Positions 13,820 through 26,500 of a stretch of 64,000 bases of DNA are shown in pieces. Made by a program: the position numbers and the translations under genes. Source of the stretch: Larus michahellis (Eukaryota; Chordata; Aves; Charadriiformes; Laridae); NCBI RefSeq assembly GCF_964199755.1, contig NC_133897.1, positions 58,414,442-58,478,441 on the forward strand, read 5' to 3'. Below the pieces are notes generated by a model. That model worked only from the letters and a program-made list of their open reading frames with translations. It was not told where the DNA came from and searched no databases. Every line of letters begins with the position of its first letter. Position 1 is the stretch's first letter.

Positions 13820-15149
13820 GCTCCATAGTCTGGATCTCCCCTAGTTTTGCTGCACAGAGCAGATAGTGCTGATACATGACTGAAAGGAAGGAGAGAGGCA
13901 GTAAGCCAGTATGGTAGAGCAGATATTGGGATGGGTGACATATTTAGCAGTGGAGGAAAGGGGAGATAAGAAAGAGGCGGTTTAATAATTGCCTGCAGAT
14001 AAAACCAAAGGATAGTTACAGAATAAGCGCCCTGACATTAATGAAAAACGATTGCAAGCTTTCATAAGCTGTGAGAGGGAACCAGGAGGTGGTACTGGGA
14101 AGTAATAAGCATGAAGAGATGAGGAGCCACGCTTGTAATGATCGCAGGAGCCAGAAAGCAGGCTCATGCTTATCGCATCCCCCAGCTCAGCTCCACAGAT
14201 TTCTACACTCGGCACAGGCACACTGGGCGGGCAGGGCTCTGGTTGCCAATAAGTCCCCTCTGCCTTCCTAGGGAAGGCATGTGGAAGCGCAGGTGGGATG
14301 CAGATGAGTAGCTTGGACAGGGAAATATGGCCAGCCCACCTGCCGGGTAGTGCTATGCAGGAAGATATAGGCTTGGGTCCTTCCTAAAGGTGGCTGTGGG
14401 ACCTGGCATTCCCCAAAAGCTGCAGCTGTGTTCATGTAATGGGGATGCAAGGAGGGTTTGAACACATGCACGGAGCCTACCTTTCACTTCAGATGCAGAA
14501 CTAGATGAAGACAAAGATACTTGTGAGTAATGGGCTCGATAAAGAAGCAACAATAACCGGTGGAGAGCAGTTTCTCTTCTGACCAGGTGCCCCACAGTCC
14601 TTCCATAAGGCTAACCTGTGGGTTTTTGCGTGCAGGAATGGTTTCTTGAGAGAGGATCAGCAGCAAATGCCGTGTTAAACCCAGGACTGCTTGTTCTGCC
14701 CTTGTGCTTGGGCAGCAGCCCTTCTGCTAGATGAATGATTTGCAGAGCTACTTTGTGGATGGGATTTGTAAGGATGATCTGCTTTTAAGAAAAAAAAAAA
14801 ATAGCTGAGGGGGAAAAAGAAAGTTATTTTTAACCCAGGTCGGTTCATTATTCATGCTTAGCAGGAGAGCCTTACAGTCAGAAAGGCACAAGTGGGAGGG
14901 AAGCATGCTGCAGGGCAGGGTACGGTCTCAGCTGCCTCAAGCCAGGCTGCGGGGCCTGGGTTTTAGCCTCTGCTGTGAGCCCAGCTTCTGGAAACATGGC
15001 AGGTCTCACTCTGCTCTGGGGTTTTTATTTTTACAAGTTGCTGTTCTGGATTTGAACTGAAAAAGATAACCGGTAAGGGCTGCTGCTTATCCAGGAAGAG
15101 TATCCCTACTTTTATTTTTAAGTCTCCCAGGTTGGGTAAAGGTAGAAAA

Positions 15150-15167
15150 TTTTTTTTTTTTTTTTTT
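15150..15167. repeat. T18 homopolymer
   Basis: Eighteen T residues are followed by a C-rich pyrimidine stretch. It is simple sequence and explains the lysine-rich minus-strand frame over it. Confidence 0.85.
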
Positions 15168-15819
15168 CTTCCCCTCCCCACCCCAAAGCTGTGTTTTAAC
15201 TCACAGATTCTCTGAGCTCAGCTTAGAAGTTACAGGGAGAGCACCCTGCCACGGGGGTAGTGGAGGAGGCCAGCTTAGAAGGAAAAGATGATGGTCACTT
15301 CTGGCCTTCTGCACTCTGACCCTCTGGCCAGTCATCTGGGAAAGGCTGGGCTTGAGGCTTATAGGCTGGACAACAGAAAGAAAACAGAGGCAAAAGTAAA
15401 AGCCTGGCTTTTAAATCAATAACAGTCCTGTCTCTTTCTAATTGTTGGTGCCACAGCTGTGCTAAACCCATCCCTTTGTAGCAGAGGGGTGGCCAAGCAC
15501 AACTAAGAGACAGTGCCCAGGTGGGAATGGAAGAGAGAAAACTAAGGGTGTGCTATCACGGAGGCACTAACCGAGGCAGACTGAGGTGCATCTTGACGAA
15601 GGCTAGCCATCCTCCTCCCCATGGAAGCCTTTTGTGGTAGCTGTGAAAGCAGCCCACGTTTCTCGAGCCTCGGCGCATAAATGACTTTCTGCTCTTCTTC
15701 CCTTGTTTTCTTTTATCTGGGGAGATTACTGAACTGAGAGCCTGCCTTCTCGTAATGAGGCCAGAGTACATTGGAATTATCTGCGGGCATCAGTTAATAA
15801 ATAGCAGAACAAAAGGCGA

Positions 15820-15945
15820 AGAGCTGGCTGAGGGTTACGCGTGTCGGATCTTTGCAGAGCGGCGGCCCCTTTCTGCATGGGGCGGGAGCGGGGGAAGAGG
15901 AGACCCGGGGCAGGAGGGTCCAGTGCGGCTGCGCGCCTCGTGCAA
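15820..15945. promoter_or_regulatory. Small isolated CpG-rich patch
   Basis: Within AT-rich surroundings this patch has many CpG dinucleotides, a GGGGCGGGAG GC-box-like sequence near 15880, and CGCG-containing segments at both ends. It lies about 19 kb upstream of the main CpG island. It could be a small upstream promoter, a hypomethylated regulatory element or a GC-rich fragment of an unrecognised repeat. No plausible ATG plus donor exon was identified here. Confidence 0.35.
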
Positions 15946-17240
15946 TTAAACTAAATTGCCTGGCTCTCTTACCTTCCCCCACGCCTCAGACAGCAAGGGT
16001 CTAAATTGCCCGTCAGGCTACAGCTGCTAATGAGTCTTGAGCTATGCGGTGGCATGTTTAGTGTACCCTCTGCTGCGGAGGAGAGCGAAGGAAGAGACGG
16101 TGGGCTGCATCAGTGGGGACCAACAACATCCCTCAACCTACTCCGAGAGAAAGCCATCGATTCGGATTTATTTCTTGAGTGGCTATAGTAAGTCATTAAG
16201 TGGTTACGACTCATCATCTCAGCAGGAAACAGGACCATTTTAAACGAAAGCATTATGTACTTGGTATTCTTTTTTTACTATTATTTCACGCAGAACTTGT
16301 TGCACTGCCTATCAGTAAGGTTGCCCAACACTTTCCTTCAGGAAAAGCTGTTTTCAATTGCTTCTAACAATTCTTAACCATTTGGACTGTAATTTTCCAC
16401 ACTAGATACTTGACTCAGACCAAGTAGTTTTGGAAAATTTCCAAGCCATTGTGGTTTGAGGGGCTTTTTTGAAGCATTACCTGGGGAATATACGTTATTT
16501 TGTCCGTGCAAAAATTTAACATTTTTTTAAAATACTTTAAAGTGGGAAGGTGGTATTTTCTGGCCCTGTGGTGATCGTCCAAGATTTGGCAATATTATAA
16601 ACCTATGGCGGGGGGGGACGGGGAGGGGAGAATCGGAACTGAGCATCGCCCTTCCCTTGCCAGCTCAAGGGTAACGGGATGTTGTGCTCTGAGAGTAACT
16701 GAGCAAATAATTATGTGCTGTTTGTTTGCTGAGTCTGCGTTTCTGTTTTCAGTAGGAAGCTGGCAGATTTCTGTGTTTCTACGTGTGTTTGTGTGGCGAA
16801 AGTGAGGCCAGCTTATTAGTCCCAGCTCCTAAAGCACTAAGGAGATGTTTTTCTTTGAACAAGGACTGTGGGATTTGGCCCTCTGTGTGTAACTCAGACC
16901 TCTGTCCTTAATACAGGATTGTATTTATTTTTGACAGACCTGGGGGATGAAATAAAAAATGGGAAGTGCCTTTCTCTCCTCCAGGAAAACACAGCAATTA
17001 GTCAAATATAATGATTTCTATAGAACATCACGTGTCCAGGTATTCTTCTAGTTGCGATCTTTTGACATTAGCAATGCAGATAAAATCTCATGTTTTCATC
17101 TGTTTGGATCAAGGAACCTAGGAACAGTGACAGTCTGTTTATTTTTATGGTTGCTGAACCTCTATTAAGAGGTATTATGCATGGTGTTTGATTTTTCTGC
17201 CTGTACATCTTTGCATCCCCATGGTTACTGTTTGATTAAA

Positions 17241-17252
17241 CTTTGATCAAAG
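17241..17252. promoter_or_regulatory. Palindromic TCF/LEF-like site
   Basis: CTTTGATCAAAG is a perfect palindrome that contains the TCF/LEF HMG-box core CTTTGA/TCAAAG on both strands. It lies in a stretch (about 17010-17280) without simple repeats. Function is inferred from the motif alone; one 12-bp site can occur by chance in 64 kb. Confidence 0.3.
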
Positions 17253-18055
17253 AAAAGACAAATTACGTTGTTAGTTATTTAACCCTGTGTGGAAAGAGCT
17301 GTGTGGGTAAGAAAGGCAGTTCTAATTCATACAAGCACAAAATCTGAAATCCTTTTTCAAGTAGAATTCCCACTTATAGGGGGGGAAAAAAATTTGAGTT
17401 TTTAGCAGCATATGCGTGATATGGTCTTTTATTTTGTTCCTGATATAAGCTTGTCATTCCTGGTTTTTTTCATCTGTGGACTGCCTGCTCCAAAAAGAAG
17501 GAACGCTTTGAGTTTGAAAAAATGTTAGTGACATTAGGCAATCGATGCTTGATTAGAAAGTCAAAGCCACTTCCTTTTCATTCTTTGAAAATGTTCGCTT
17601 ATTCATGTCTGTTCAGGCTGAACGTCAAAGGTAGGATAGATCGGTTACACCCTTGCGATGCTGAACAGCTTCAGAGTATTGCTAGAAGAGAGAGAAGTGA
17701 CCCACCCAGAACAAAAGAGGATGTGAGGAGCCCTGCGCTCTTTATATATCCATATATGTAGACCATATGGGGACCAAGTAATAAATGCTCAGCTGGATTT
17801 GAGCATCAGCAGCATATTCTTTCCTGATCCATGAGGAGCCAGCTCAGGTTTAAGGAATGCTTCTTGCAAGGCTTGATTGAGCAGCAGCGCGTATGCCCAG
17901 CAGTGCCAAGCACATGGTCAAGGAGAAACAGCTGGGGAGCTTGTCCTCTGATGGGACTTTTTGGATGTTTGACCGTGATTTCAGCATTACGTGTTCCAGT
18001 GCTACGTGGCCGGCTCCCCTCTGCGCAGGGATGAATGGGTCAGGATCAGGCCAGT

Positions 18056-18080
18056 CTCCCTGGTCTATTGGACCAGGGAG
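18056..18080. repeat. Inverted repeat, 10-bp arms and 5-nt loop
   Basis: CTCCCTGGTC (18056-18065) and GACCAGGGAG (18071-18080) are exact reverse complements around TATTG. No larger element is evident around them. Confidence 0.75.
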
Positions 18081-20895
18081 TGACAGAGGGATTGCAGCAT
18101 AGTTTACCAGGCAAACGTAGCTGGAGGCAGGCTGTACGGGCTCAGCGTGGGAGTCTTGACAAGTCTGGTTTTAGGAGCCTGGGATATTCATCACAGTGCT
18201 TGCACTGGCAAGAGAAGAGGAAACTCCCACGAAAGCAAGGAGTATGGGACCCCCTCCCAGTCAATGCTGTAAGCACGGGACTGTGCCAAGCTGGGTGGAA
18301 GAGAGGGATTTTCATCTGTTTCATGGCACTTCAAGCTGTTGGAAAGAAGTGTTAAATTTGGTCTAAACCAGGAAGCTGGCAGTCAGAAAAAGAAAAGAGA
18401 AGCAATTGAAGAAATACTACTACAGTGACAAAATTAGTCACAGTCAGGAGTGTTGTTTGAAATATAAAATAATCCTGGGATAAGCATCACAAGCACTTAG
18501 GGAAAAGTCCTTCAAAAGTAATGTGGAAAACGGGACAGAGAGGCAGAAAGTAGGGTTTTGCTTCAGCTGAGGCAGCTAACAAACTTGAAAGCAACCTGAC
18601 TAGCCCTTGAAACTGTGAAAAGTGCATGAGTTTTGGACCTTTACTAATATGCATAGATTAATGTGATAATACTAAGAGACACAGAAATGAACTACCTATT
18701 CATCTGCAAGGGAAAAGAGTGACTGGGGATTTTGCGTTTGCTTAAAAAGGAGGAAATTGCATTAGAACTACAGACCTGTGGCAAGTGAGCAAGAACATTT
18801 GATAGACAAACAGTTGATCTGGACTTTATTAAAAGTGAAAAATGTGCAAGATAGGAATGCGCTTGAGAACCACACAGTTTGTGTCAGGTTACAATAGCTC
18901 CCTTCCTCCTTACACAAATCAGGAAACAAATGCCTTATTCACTTTTACATAACAAGCAGAGGTTCATTAATCATCTGCTCTGACAACAATAGCAGACAAA
19001 AACATCTTGGAGGTGTCTCAGATGAATTATAGTTGAAATCTGCCATGAATTTAAACACAAGTGCTTAAGAAAGTTGTTAAGATATGATTTCTATGTGGAT
19101 AGATGACCCTCGGTCTTTCTCCTTTGCTCTGCTCAGCTATGGATTACCACCCAGGGATGACGGACAATGACATTAACTGCTTAAGGACTAACTTGTGGCA
19201 TGACTCAAAAAAAACCGAATCAGGCAGGGGTCAGGCCCTCTAGCACTTTCAAACCACTAGTTTTTACACCATCTGGGAAATGACATCCATTTGTCCTCAT
19301 AACGATTTCCTGTCTTCATGCAACCAGATGTAGGGCACTAGGAGGAAGAATAATATTGCAGCCTTTAAAAGGGGGAAAGCCCCCATCGAGAGGCAGTTTT
19401 AGGCTAACTCCAAAATACAAACTGAAGTGAATGAAACTTCATAATGGTCCAGTAAAGGACAGAAATGCGTCATACCAGCTCCCTCACTGAGGCATCAACA
19501 GAAATATGCAGAACTCAGAACTGAGAACTGTTCAGAAATGGCCACAGTAGCTCTTTTTATGCACCCCTGGCACAGAGCATACCAGTATATACCATTACAG
19601 TCAATATTGAAGACTCTGGAGTTGCTGAACCCTTAAAATTCTCTTTCTCCTCTCCCTAAAGCTGAGGGTACAAACATGATGAATCAACAAAAATGCTGCT
19701 CAGTCAGAAGTGTGGCAGACAGATGCCTAGATGATCTATGTAGCTACTCACCACTTCTTCTGTTCATCAGGAACTGAAAGAGAAAGAATAGGATTTAATT
19801 TTAGAGACTTCTTTACTGATGTTAGTACTTCTTGAAATATATCTAACCGCAAAGCACTTTATTAAGCCTCTACACTTTCCACCCAGGTGTCATGCATTTC
19901 AGTTTTGGACTGTTACCAGATGCTGTTGCATACATATGCATATTTCTTGTTGGTTAGCCAAAGGAAAATGACTGAAAAAGTCAGTTTTTAAAATGCCTTA
20001 GGCTAGTTGTGCCCTTCCTTTCACAGCATTGCTGGACGAATGTGGGAGAGAGAATAAATGCCCGACAACTGAGAAGCAGACAGTAAATGATTGTCAAATA
20101 AGAAGTTGAAATAAAGGCAATGAAAATTCTTGGCACTTATTATTCTCTACTACAATGGTTTGATGGTTATACGCATCTGGGACAGTACAATACGCACATT
20201 CAAAATGCACTTACAAGGGCTACTCTTGGCTTTCTGGAACATGGCCGCCTCCTGCTTGACTGCTCATCCACCTTTCTGCATTTTCCAAGGAAACTTCTGC
20301 AAGTTCCTCCAGTTCTCTGCCATCTCCAGATTTGCCCATGCTTTGGCACTTCACATGGGTCACTTCTTCCTTCCGGCACCCAGAAAAGTTTTTGGTTCTT
20401 CCTCTAAGATCCAAGCTCAACCCTTGGAAGGGGCTTCTAAAAACACGAGAATGGTTCTTAACAGGACATTGCCAACAGCCCCACAGCAGAACTAAAAATC
20501 TTTCCTACCTATCCTAGCACATGCTACAGCTGGGATTAGGAAGATATATATTTACAAATTGTGAAAAAAGTAAAGGTGTTCTTCTGAAAATGAAATCAGA
20601 GGTGTGAGAGTCGTGACAGTAAAAGTTGCCTATCACATACAGTCAGTAAAGAGGTAATTTGCACCAGCGGGAAGAAACACAAAACTGCACAAACTGGGCC
20701 AACTCCCCAGATACTCACAGCAAATACACCCAGGGCTCAGATCTTATCACAGGAGCTTTACCAATATTGCAAAACCATTGTGGCGGTTTATGAAAAAGGA
20801 GAAGCCAGAATTTACCGGAGTGCAAAGAACCCTCTTGAGACCGTTTCCATTTCAGGTTGCCCACGTTTCCAACCCTTGGGGGAAGATTTTAGAAT

Positions 20896-20915
20896 AAAAA
20901 AAAAAAAAAAAAAAA
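20896..20915. repeat. A20 homopolymer
   Basis: Twenty consecutive A residues with no recognised retroposon body beside them. Confidence 0.85.
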
Positions 20916-20991
20916 GTACTTAAACTGCGAGAAGTCTTGATGCAAGAGCACAAGACCTGGGAAGGAAAACCTCCTGCAGGTTCAGCCTCCT

Positions 20992-21029
20992 GCAACTGAA
21001 AACTGATAATGCAACTGAAAACCAATAAT
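20992..21029. repeat. 19-bp tandem duplication, two copies
   Basis: GCAACTGAAAACTGATAAT (20992-21010) is repeated at 21011-21029 with two mismatches, and the third copy begins with GCA before homology stops. This is a short local duplication that is already diverging. Confidence 0.75.
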
Positions 21030-23451
21030 GCAGGGATGGCAACTCAAGTTGGAAGGGGTCATGAGAATAATGAATTCTTTCACTGAACCCCAAAAGAACC
21101 CACAAAAATAGTGGATGTGTATGAGGAACCCTAGAAAGGCACCTCGTTTCAGCTGTCTGAGCAAGGGTACGTGCAACTGCTGTATTACTGTAGGATACTG
21201 GGTAGTGCTAATGCAGGCACATGCTGGACTGTGAACTACGGCCCGTTAATCCTCACCTTGGCTGAAATGCAGGCTGGCAAAATGGCAAAAAAAAAATTTG
21301 CAGCATATTCGATTTGAAAGCTAATTTAGGTTCAAGATGACTTTCCTAACAGACAAACATTGAGTAATGAGTTTGTACAGGGCTTTTAAATTACTGACTT
21401 TTCTTTGGTTTTCAACAGAATTTGATTAGTGGAAAGGTGAAAGGTGTCTTTTGGTAAATTTATGGTTGAATTGAGTGAGATTCTTGAGATAGCAAGAAAC
21501 TTGGCTTGATGACTCAGGAGAACCCTTTTAGGTTAATGGATATAGCCCATATATATTGATAACCCATGGCATATAAATAGATAAATGACACGTGGCTGAT
21601 GTGTGAAGCCATGATAAACCTGACAGTGAGTTGTCTTGAAACCTCCTTCATTTGGGTGGATGATGCTCCATGAAGACCTGTAAGGAGTGCCAGTGGGGCT
21701 GCAGATGGCAGTGTGGGAGCTGCCGCTTTATTTGCTTCCTTTGGGGTTAATAATGGGAGACTTTTGGTCCAGAGGCCAAACTCTTTCACGTCAAACAAGC
21801 CCCTTTATGCCATAAAAACAGCAGGGGCTGGGAGAACGTAGGCATTAGGATAAAAGCAGACTAAACCAAACAGAAGCTGCTTGGGCCTGAGGACGACTGG
21901 CTGCAGGTGAGTGTGTTGGAGCATGAAGCGTGAGGAAGGCATGACCTCGAGAGGGAACAGAGAGAGTTTCTTTGTGCTGCTGGAGCGATAATCAGCTGTG
22001 ACTCTGAGCATGCTACAGGAGGCAATTTCTTCTGCTTTGCTCAGGAAAGCAATCTTTGTGTACAGCACTGTAACAAGACAAGACTAGATTGAGAATTCAT
22101 CTGCTCGGTGTCATGTAGAAATCTTATCCTTCAGGAACATCCCCGTGAGACCCTACTTACCCAATGGCTAACCACATTCAGGTGAAATGAGGCAACAGTG
22201 TTTTCCACGTGTACCTAGATTGTAAAACTGTCTTTTTTTTGATGACTTTGTTTCCTTGTTAGAGTGTGTGTGACTGCCAGGACAGGGAGGAATTTTCCCT
22301 GGGGTGTGCTCATGGGGTTTCTACATCGTTTCTCTGAAGAATCTGTGTCCCTCGCAAAGACAGTACTGTTGCAGGAAACGAATTGGCTTATGAAGGCTCA
22401 CCAGAGCACCAAACACCTTTCTAATCACTTCACTGCATGTGGAATAATTATAGAAAAAGAAGGATGAAAGCCCAAATGAAATACATAGGCCCTTGAAAAA
22501 TGCCACCAGGTCAAACACTGCTGCCATCTCCTCCTCCTTTCCTATTGACCTGTCCTTTCATCTCAGCACTAAGTGTCCACTTCCTTTAAATAGCTTTTTA
22601 TCCTAACCAACTCTCCTAATTCACAGAGCTGCTTGAACTTGCTTATTTTTGTTGACTGCCTGCAACAGAAGGCTTTAATGCTTCATTCCTTGTAACTGTG
22701 TAAGCTTTCTGGACTTTGCTTGCATTGCTTCAAGCAGCCAGGCAATGGTCATCTGCCCTGACAATGCTAACTTGGCTTCTTCAGCCAGAAACAAAATAGA
22801 CTCCATGAGTTTTGGGAGTAAAGAGAGGATGAAGGAGAATAGTCACTGTAGGCAAGGCGTGATCTATAAGTGAGCGTGCCTATCTTCTATCAGTAAACAC
22901 AAACAGGGAGAATTCTGCTTCATTTATCTGCAGACTGAGAAAGCTGCTAGATATTCTTCCTCCTTGGCAGAAAATGACAGCACACAAAGCGATCACATTA
23001 TTAATTCAGATGAATAGTAGCACACATCCCGGCGTTATATAATTATTTCATTAAAGTGAAGGATCATTTTAAAACTTCATTAAAATCTAACCAGCAGAAA
23101 ATAATATGATTCCACTGACATTTGATTTAATTAAAATCTGTATGTTAGGAATATAAAAATGCGTATTAGCTCTAGAAAGTCTTTGAAAGCAGTATCACCC
23201 GGTACCTTACCCCTCTATGTGCCGTGCTTCTCAGAGTGGGGGGTAGTAGGTGGACACAAGGAGTTCTTGGGGTTCCGACTCAGGAAAGCTCAGCGACGCC
23301 AGCAATAAAGGTGGACTGCACAAAGGTGTTCAAAACATCCTTGAATTAGTCAAGCAGGGTTTCCACATTATCAAAAATAAGTATTACTTGTTCAATTCAG
23401 TCTCGAGAGTCGAAAAACCAAATTGATTCTCTGAACTGCGAGAAACAATGG

Positions 23452-23524
23452 CTCCAAGCCAAAGCCCACTGAAACCAAGACAAAGATCCCCCGCTGACTT
23501 CAATAGCTTGCTGGATCTCACCCA
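23452..23524. repeat. Degraded palindromic amniote repeat (MITE-like)
   Basis: The segment pairs AAAGCCCACTGAAACCAAG on the left with GCTGACTTCAATAGCTTGC on the right, around a short centre. This matches a common ancient amniote palindromic repeat with halves of the type AAGCCCATTGAAGTCAATGG / CCATTGACTTCAATGGGCTT and a terminal GGATCAGGCCC-like sequence (here GGATCTCACCC). I recognise the pattern but cannot assign a family name. The copy is strongly diverged. Confidence 0.5.
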
Positions 23525-26500
23525 ATGTGAGTAAATGACATTTTTTTTTCTAAAGTGAGTCTCTTTCCTGTGGCAGCTTCACACAATATTTTCCATTGTG
23601 GCTACCTTCATTCATACGCTGCTATTCTCCTACATGCAATTTCAGACTTGTATTGTTTCCAATACTTTATAATTTCACGTTGTCAGGATAGTTTTCTCTA
23701 TGGTTTCACAGAGTGAATTGACCTAGTTAAAATTAAAGGTTGCCAGCACAAATTAGATTAGGTTGGTCTAGTGATCTGAAAAAGCACTGTAACATGCTGT
23801 GTTTGTCTTTGTTTCCATCAGTAAGAATGGCTGGGTGAAAAGACAGCTATTAGAGCTACTCGGTTTACACTGTTGTAATTACAGGTCTGATGGTATCATT
23901 ATTAGGACGCAACAAGACCAAGTGATCAGTTATTTCAACTAGAAATATAATAATTCCACTGTTTTACTTCTAGCTATGAGATTTCACATTCCATTTGAAA
24001 TGCATATGAATCTACTTAGTAATAAAGTAATACCATTTACTGACAGCGAGGATCTATATTTCCACAGCGATATTTCTACCTTCTTAAGACCATCTATATT
24101 GTGAACTCTCAAGCCTCAGATAAAAAGAATATCTTATCCCAAGCTTTGGAGATGGCAAGAAGTGGATATCTTGCTCTCCATATCTTAGCACAGGCCCAGG
24201 GTCTCTTGTTCATGAGGTATGAATACTGCTGACACAGGAAGGGCGATGTATGTTACCAGCCTCATCTACCAACAAACATCTTCAGCCTGACTCCTCCTAG
24301 GCTGTAAATACAGTGTAAATACTTTGAGGCTGAGTTACTGCTGGAATAAAGCCTGGCTCAGTCTTTTTATGCTTGCCCTTAAACATGTTTTTCTTTTTTG
24401 TACAGTGAAAAGCAGACTCATGCCTCCTTAAGAAGGACATTTTCTCCTGTCAGTCCTATTGTTCCTGTAAAAACCTCTCACCACCACTAAAAAATGACAA
24501 TAGGGTAATGGATATTCATCCTGAATGGAGTCCAGAAGCATTTCACCTTGGGAAATGCATCACTCTTTGCAGGCAGAATCCCTGCAAATGTCAAAGGGAG
24601 TTCTATTAATAATAATACATAGATAATAATTAGTAAATAATTGATGTTGACATTGCCATTTGCTGCCGTGTATAGCTCTGCTGTGTGCACGGTAAGCTGA
24701 CTGTTTGGCTCCACTGGCAAAAGCTGTATTGTTTTTTGGCTTGTTGATATCCAGCTGTCCATCACTCCACTATCTAATGCATGGGTGTGTAAAGATCGTT
24801 ATGCTGAGCTGTAGGATACCAACACTACTCCTATGTGTGGGAGCAATTCCCCACAACTCTCTATCAGACCATAGCTCTTCCTCCTCAAGCCGATTTTTAA
24901 CACAGCTGCAGCCCAAAGAGACTTTCTTTTGGATCCATTTTTCAATGTGGAAACCGTTATTGTTTTAAACCTATTTTCTGCTCTTTTGTGTGCTTTGCTG
25001 CTTGTTACTAAGAATTCAATCTATCTGTCAAAAAATGCACCTGGGAGTGGGTTTTGCATTGATTGTAGAATGGTTTTGTTATTTTTTGGGCTATGGCTGC
25101 ATTATGGCTGTCATCTTAAAGGTATTGGGACACTTAAAACCTGCTCTTTTCTTTCTTCATTGTGCATAGTCAGTTGCTATTTTGAGAAGAGCAAAAGGAG
25201 AAAGGAATGGGATGACTGAGGATGGAAAGACTTGGGCCAATGAACAGGGAAACATTTTTTTTCTCGGTTTTTCTGTTGGAGGAACCCATCTTGCGTTTGT
25301 ACCATTTCTGAGAGGCTGCAGCAAAAAGTTTCTGCTTCTCCATGGGGTTTGCATCATCTTAGGTTTCTACCTCAAAGGTTTCACCAGTTTATGCTCCTGG
25401 GATATCTCTATCTCAATGCCATGTAGTCTTTACAATCAGAGAGAAGCGCTAATGAGATACCTGCCCCTCATAGCATCCAGCATCGTGTTCAAGAGTGCCA
25501 TGTAAGATTATTAGCTTCCCTTGGCTATTGGTAGGACTGTTTTGTTTCCATCCCTGTATCCCAATGGTGTTATTTACCCCCACCATATCCTGGACCCTGT
25601 GCTCGAGAAACAGCTTTATTTCTACAGTTGGGCACGCATTGCCTCTTCTTCAATATCAGCAAGCCTAGAAAATCCAAGTCTTTTTTCCTAAACCATAAGG
25701 ACGCCCTGGAGCTTGCTCATAGTGTGGTTTCTCAAGGCTGGGCTAGTTGGAAGACGGAGCGTTACAAGAAATGGGCATGGTAGCACAAATACAGATTTTA
25801 ATGATCAGACTTGAAATTGACTGAGGGCCAGGAAAATATGTGCTAACATAAGGCAAGTTGTGCGGGTAAAAAATCTAGCATAGTTGAAAATAGAGCTGCT
25901 TGAAAGTTATTTAACAATGCACAGCACAGTGCAGTGGTTCAGAACAGCTGGGAAGGAGCATCTCAGATAATAAAGGCTGTAGTGGAGTTTAGGTAGGTTT
26001 GTCCACAGCGAATAGCATTAGCGGCTTGTTAAGGCCAAGCGAATAATAAATCACTGACTTCAACAGACTTTACTGTTCACTAAGTCCTTACATTTAGATT
26101 TACACAGTGAACCGGACTGCCACAATGCATCTTGAGTTAGTGAACTGTTACTCCTCAGCTGAAGGAGTTAGCTTGATTTATGTGATAAGCAGTATGCACA
26201 CTTAAAGAAAATCAAGGTAGTTTCCTCATGCAGGGTCTTACATGCTTCAGTGCCTGCCTGCATGATCCCTTTTGCACTATTGGCTCTTCAAGTTCGGTCC
26301 TCTAGTTTCCTGAAGAAGGTATAGCAGATGGTTGGAGGCATTCCTTTTAAGGGTGAAAAAACCCACCACCTAGCATCTTCACGGAAGAGGTCTTACCTAT
26401 TGAATCTACAACCCGTTTGGCTTCTTTCTTCACTCCTGACATAGAAAACACCTCACTGTTCATATTCCAGCAAACCTAAAGCTTTCTTGTCCACAGCCTC

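Larger units (their letters stand above)
12000..23450. other. Gene-poor intergenic DNA, second block
   Basis: No coding exon is recognisable. The block contains G, A and T homopolymers (12.17, 13.26, 15.15 and 20.90 kb), an A/C-rich tract at 13.76 kb, a CpG-rich patch at 15.82-15.95 kb, a palindromic TCF/LEF-like site at 17.24 kb, a 10-bp-arm inverted repeat at 18.06 kb and a 19-bp tandem duplication at 20.99 kb. The AT-rich interval 22.98-23.17 kb has several ATTA/TTAATTAAAAT-type motifs and could be a conserved enhancer-like element. Confidence 0.55.

Noticed and set aside
20120..20517. Overlapping plus-strand frames of 61 to 121 codons
   Set aside because: Three frames are open over the same stretch with no domain, no Kozak advantage and no splice evidence.
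25182..25505. 107-codon plus-strand frame resembling a membrane protein
   Set aside because: Hydrophobicity follows from T-rich sequence; no motif, promoter or splice signals are evident.
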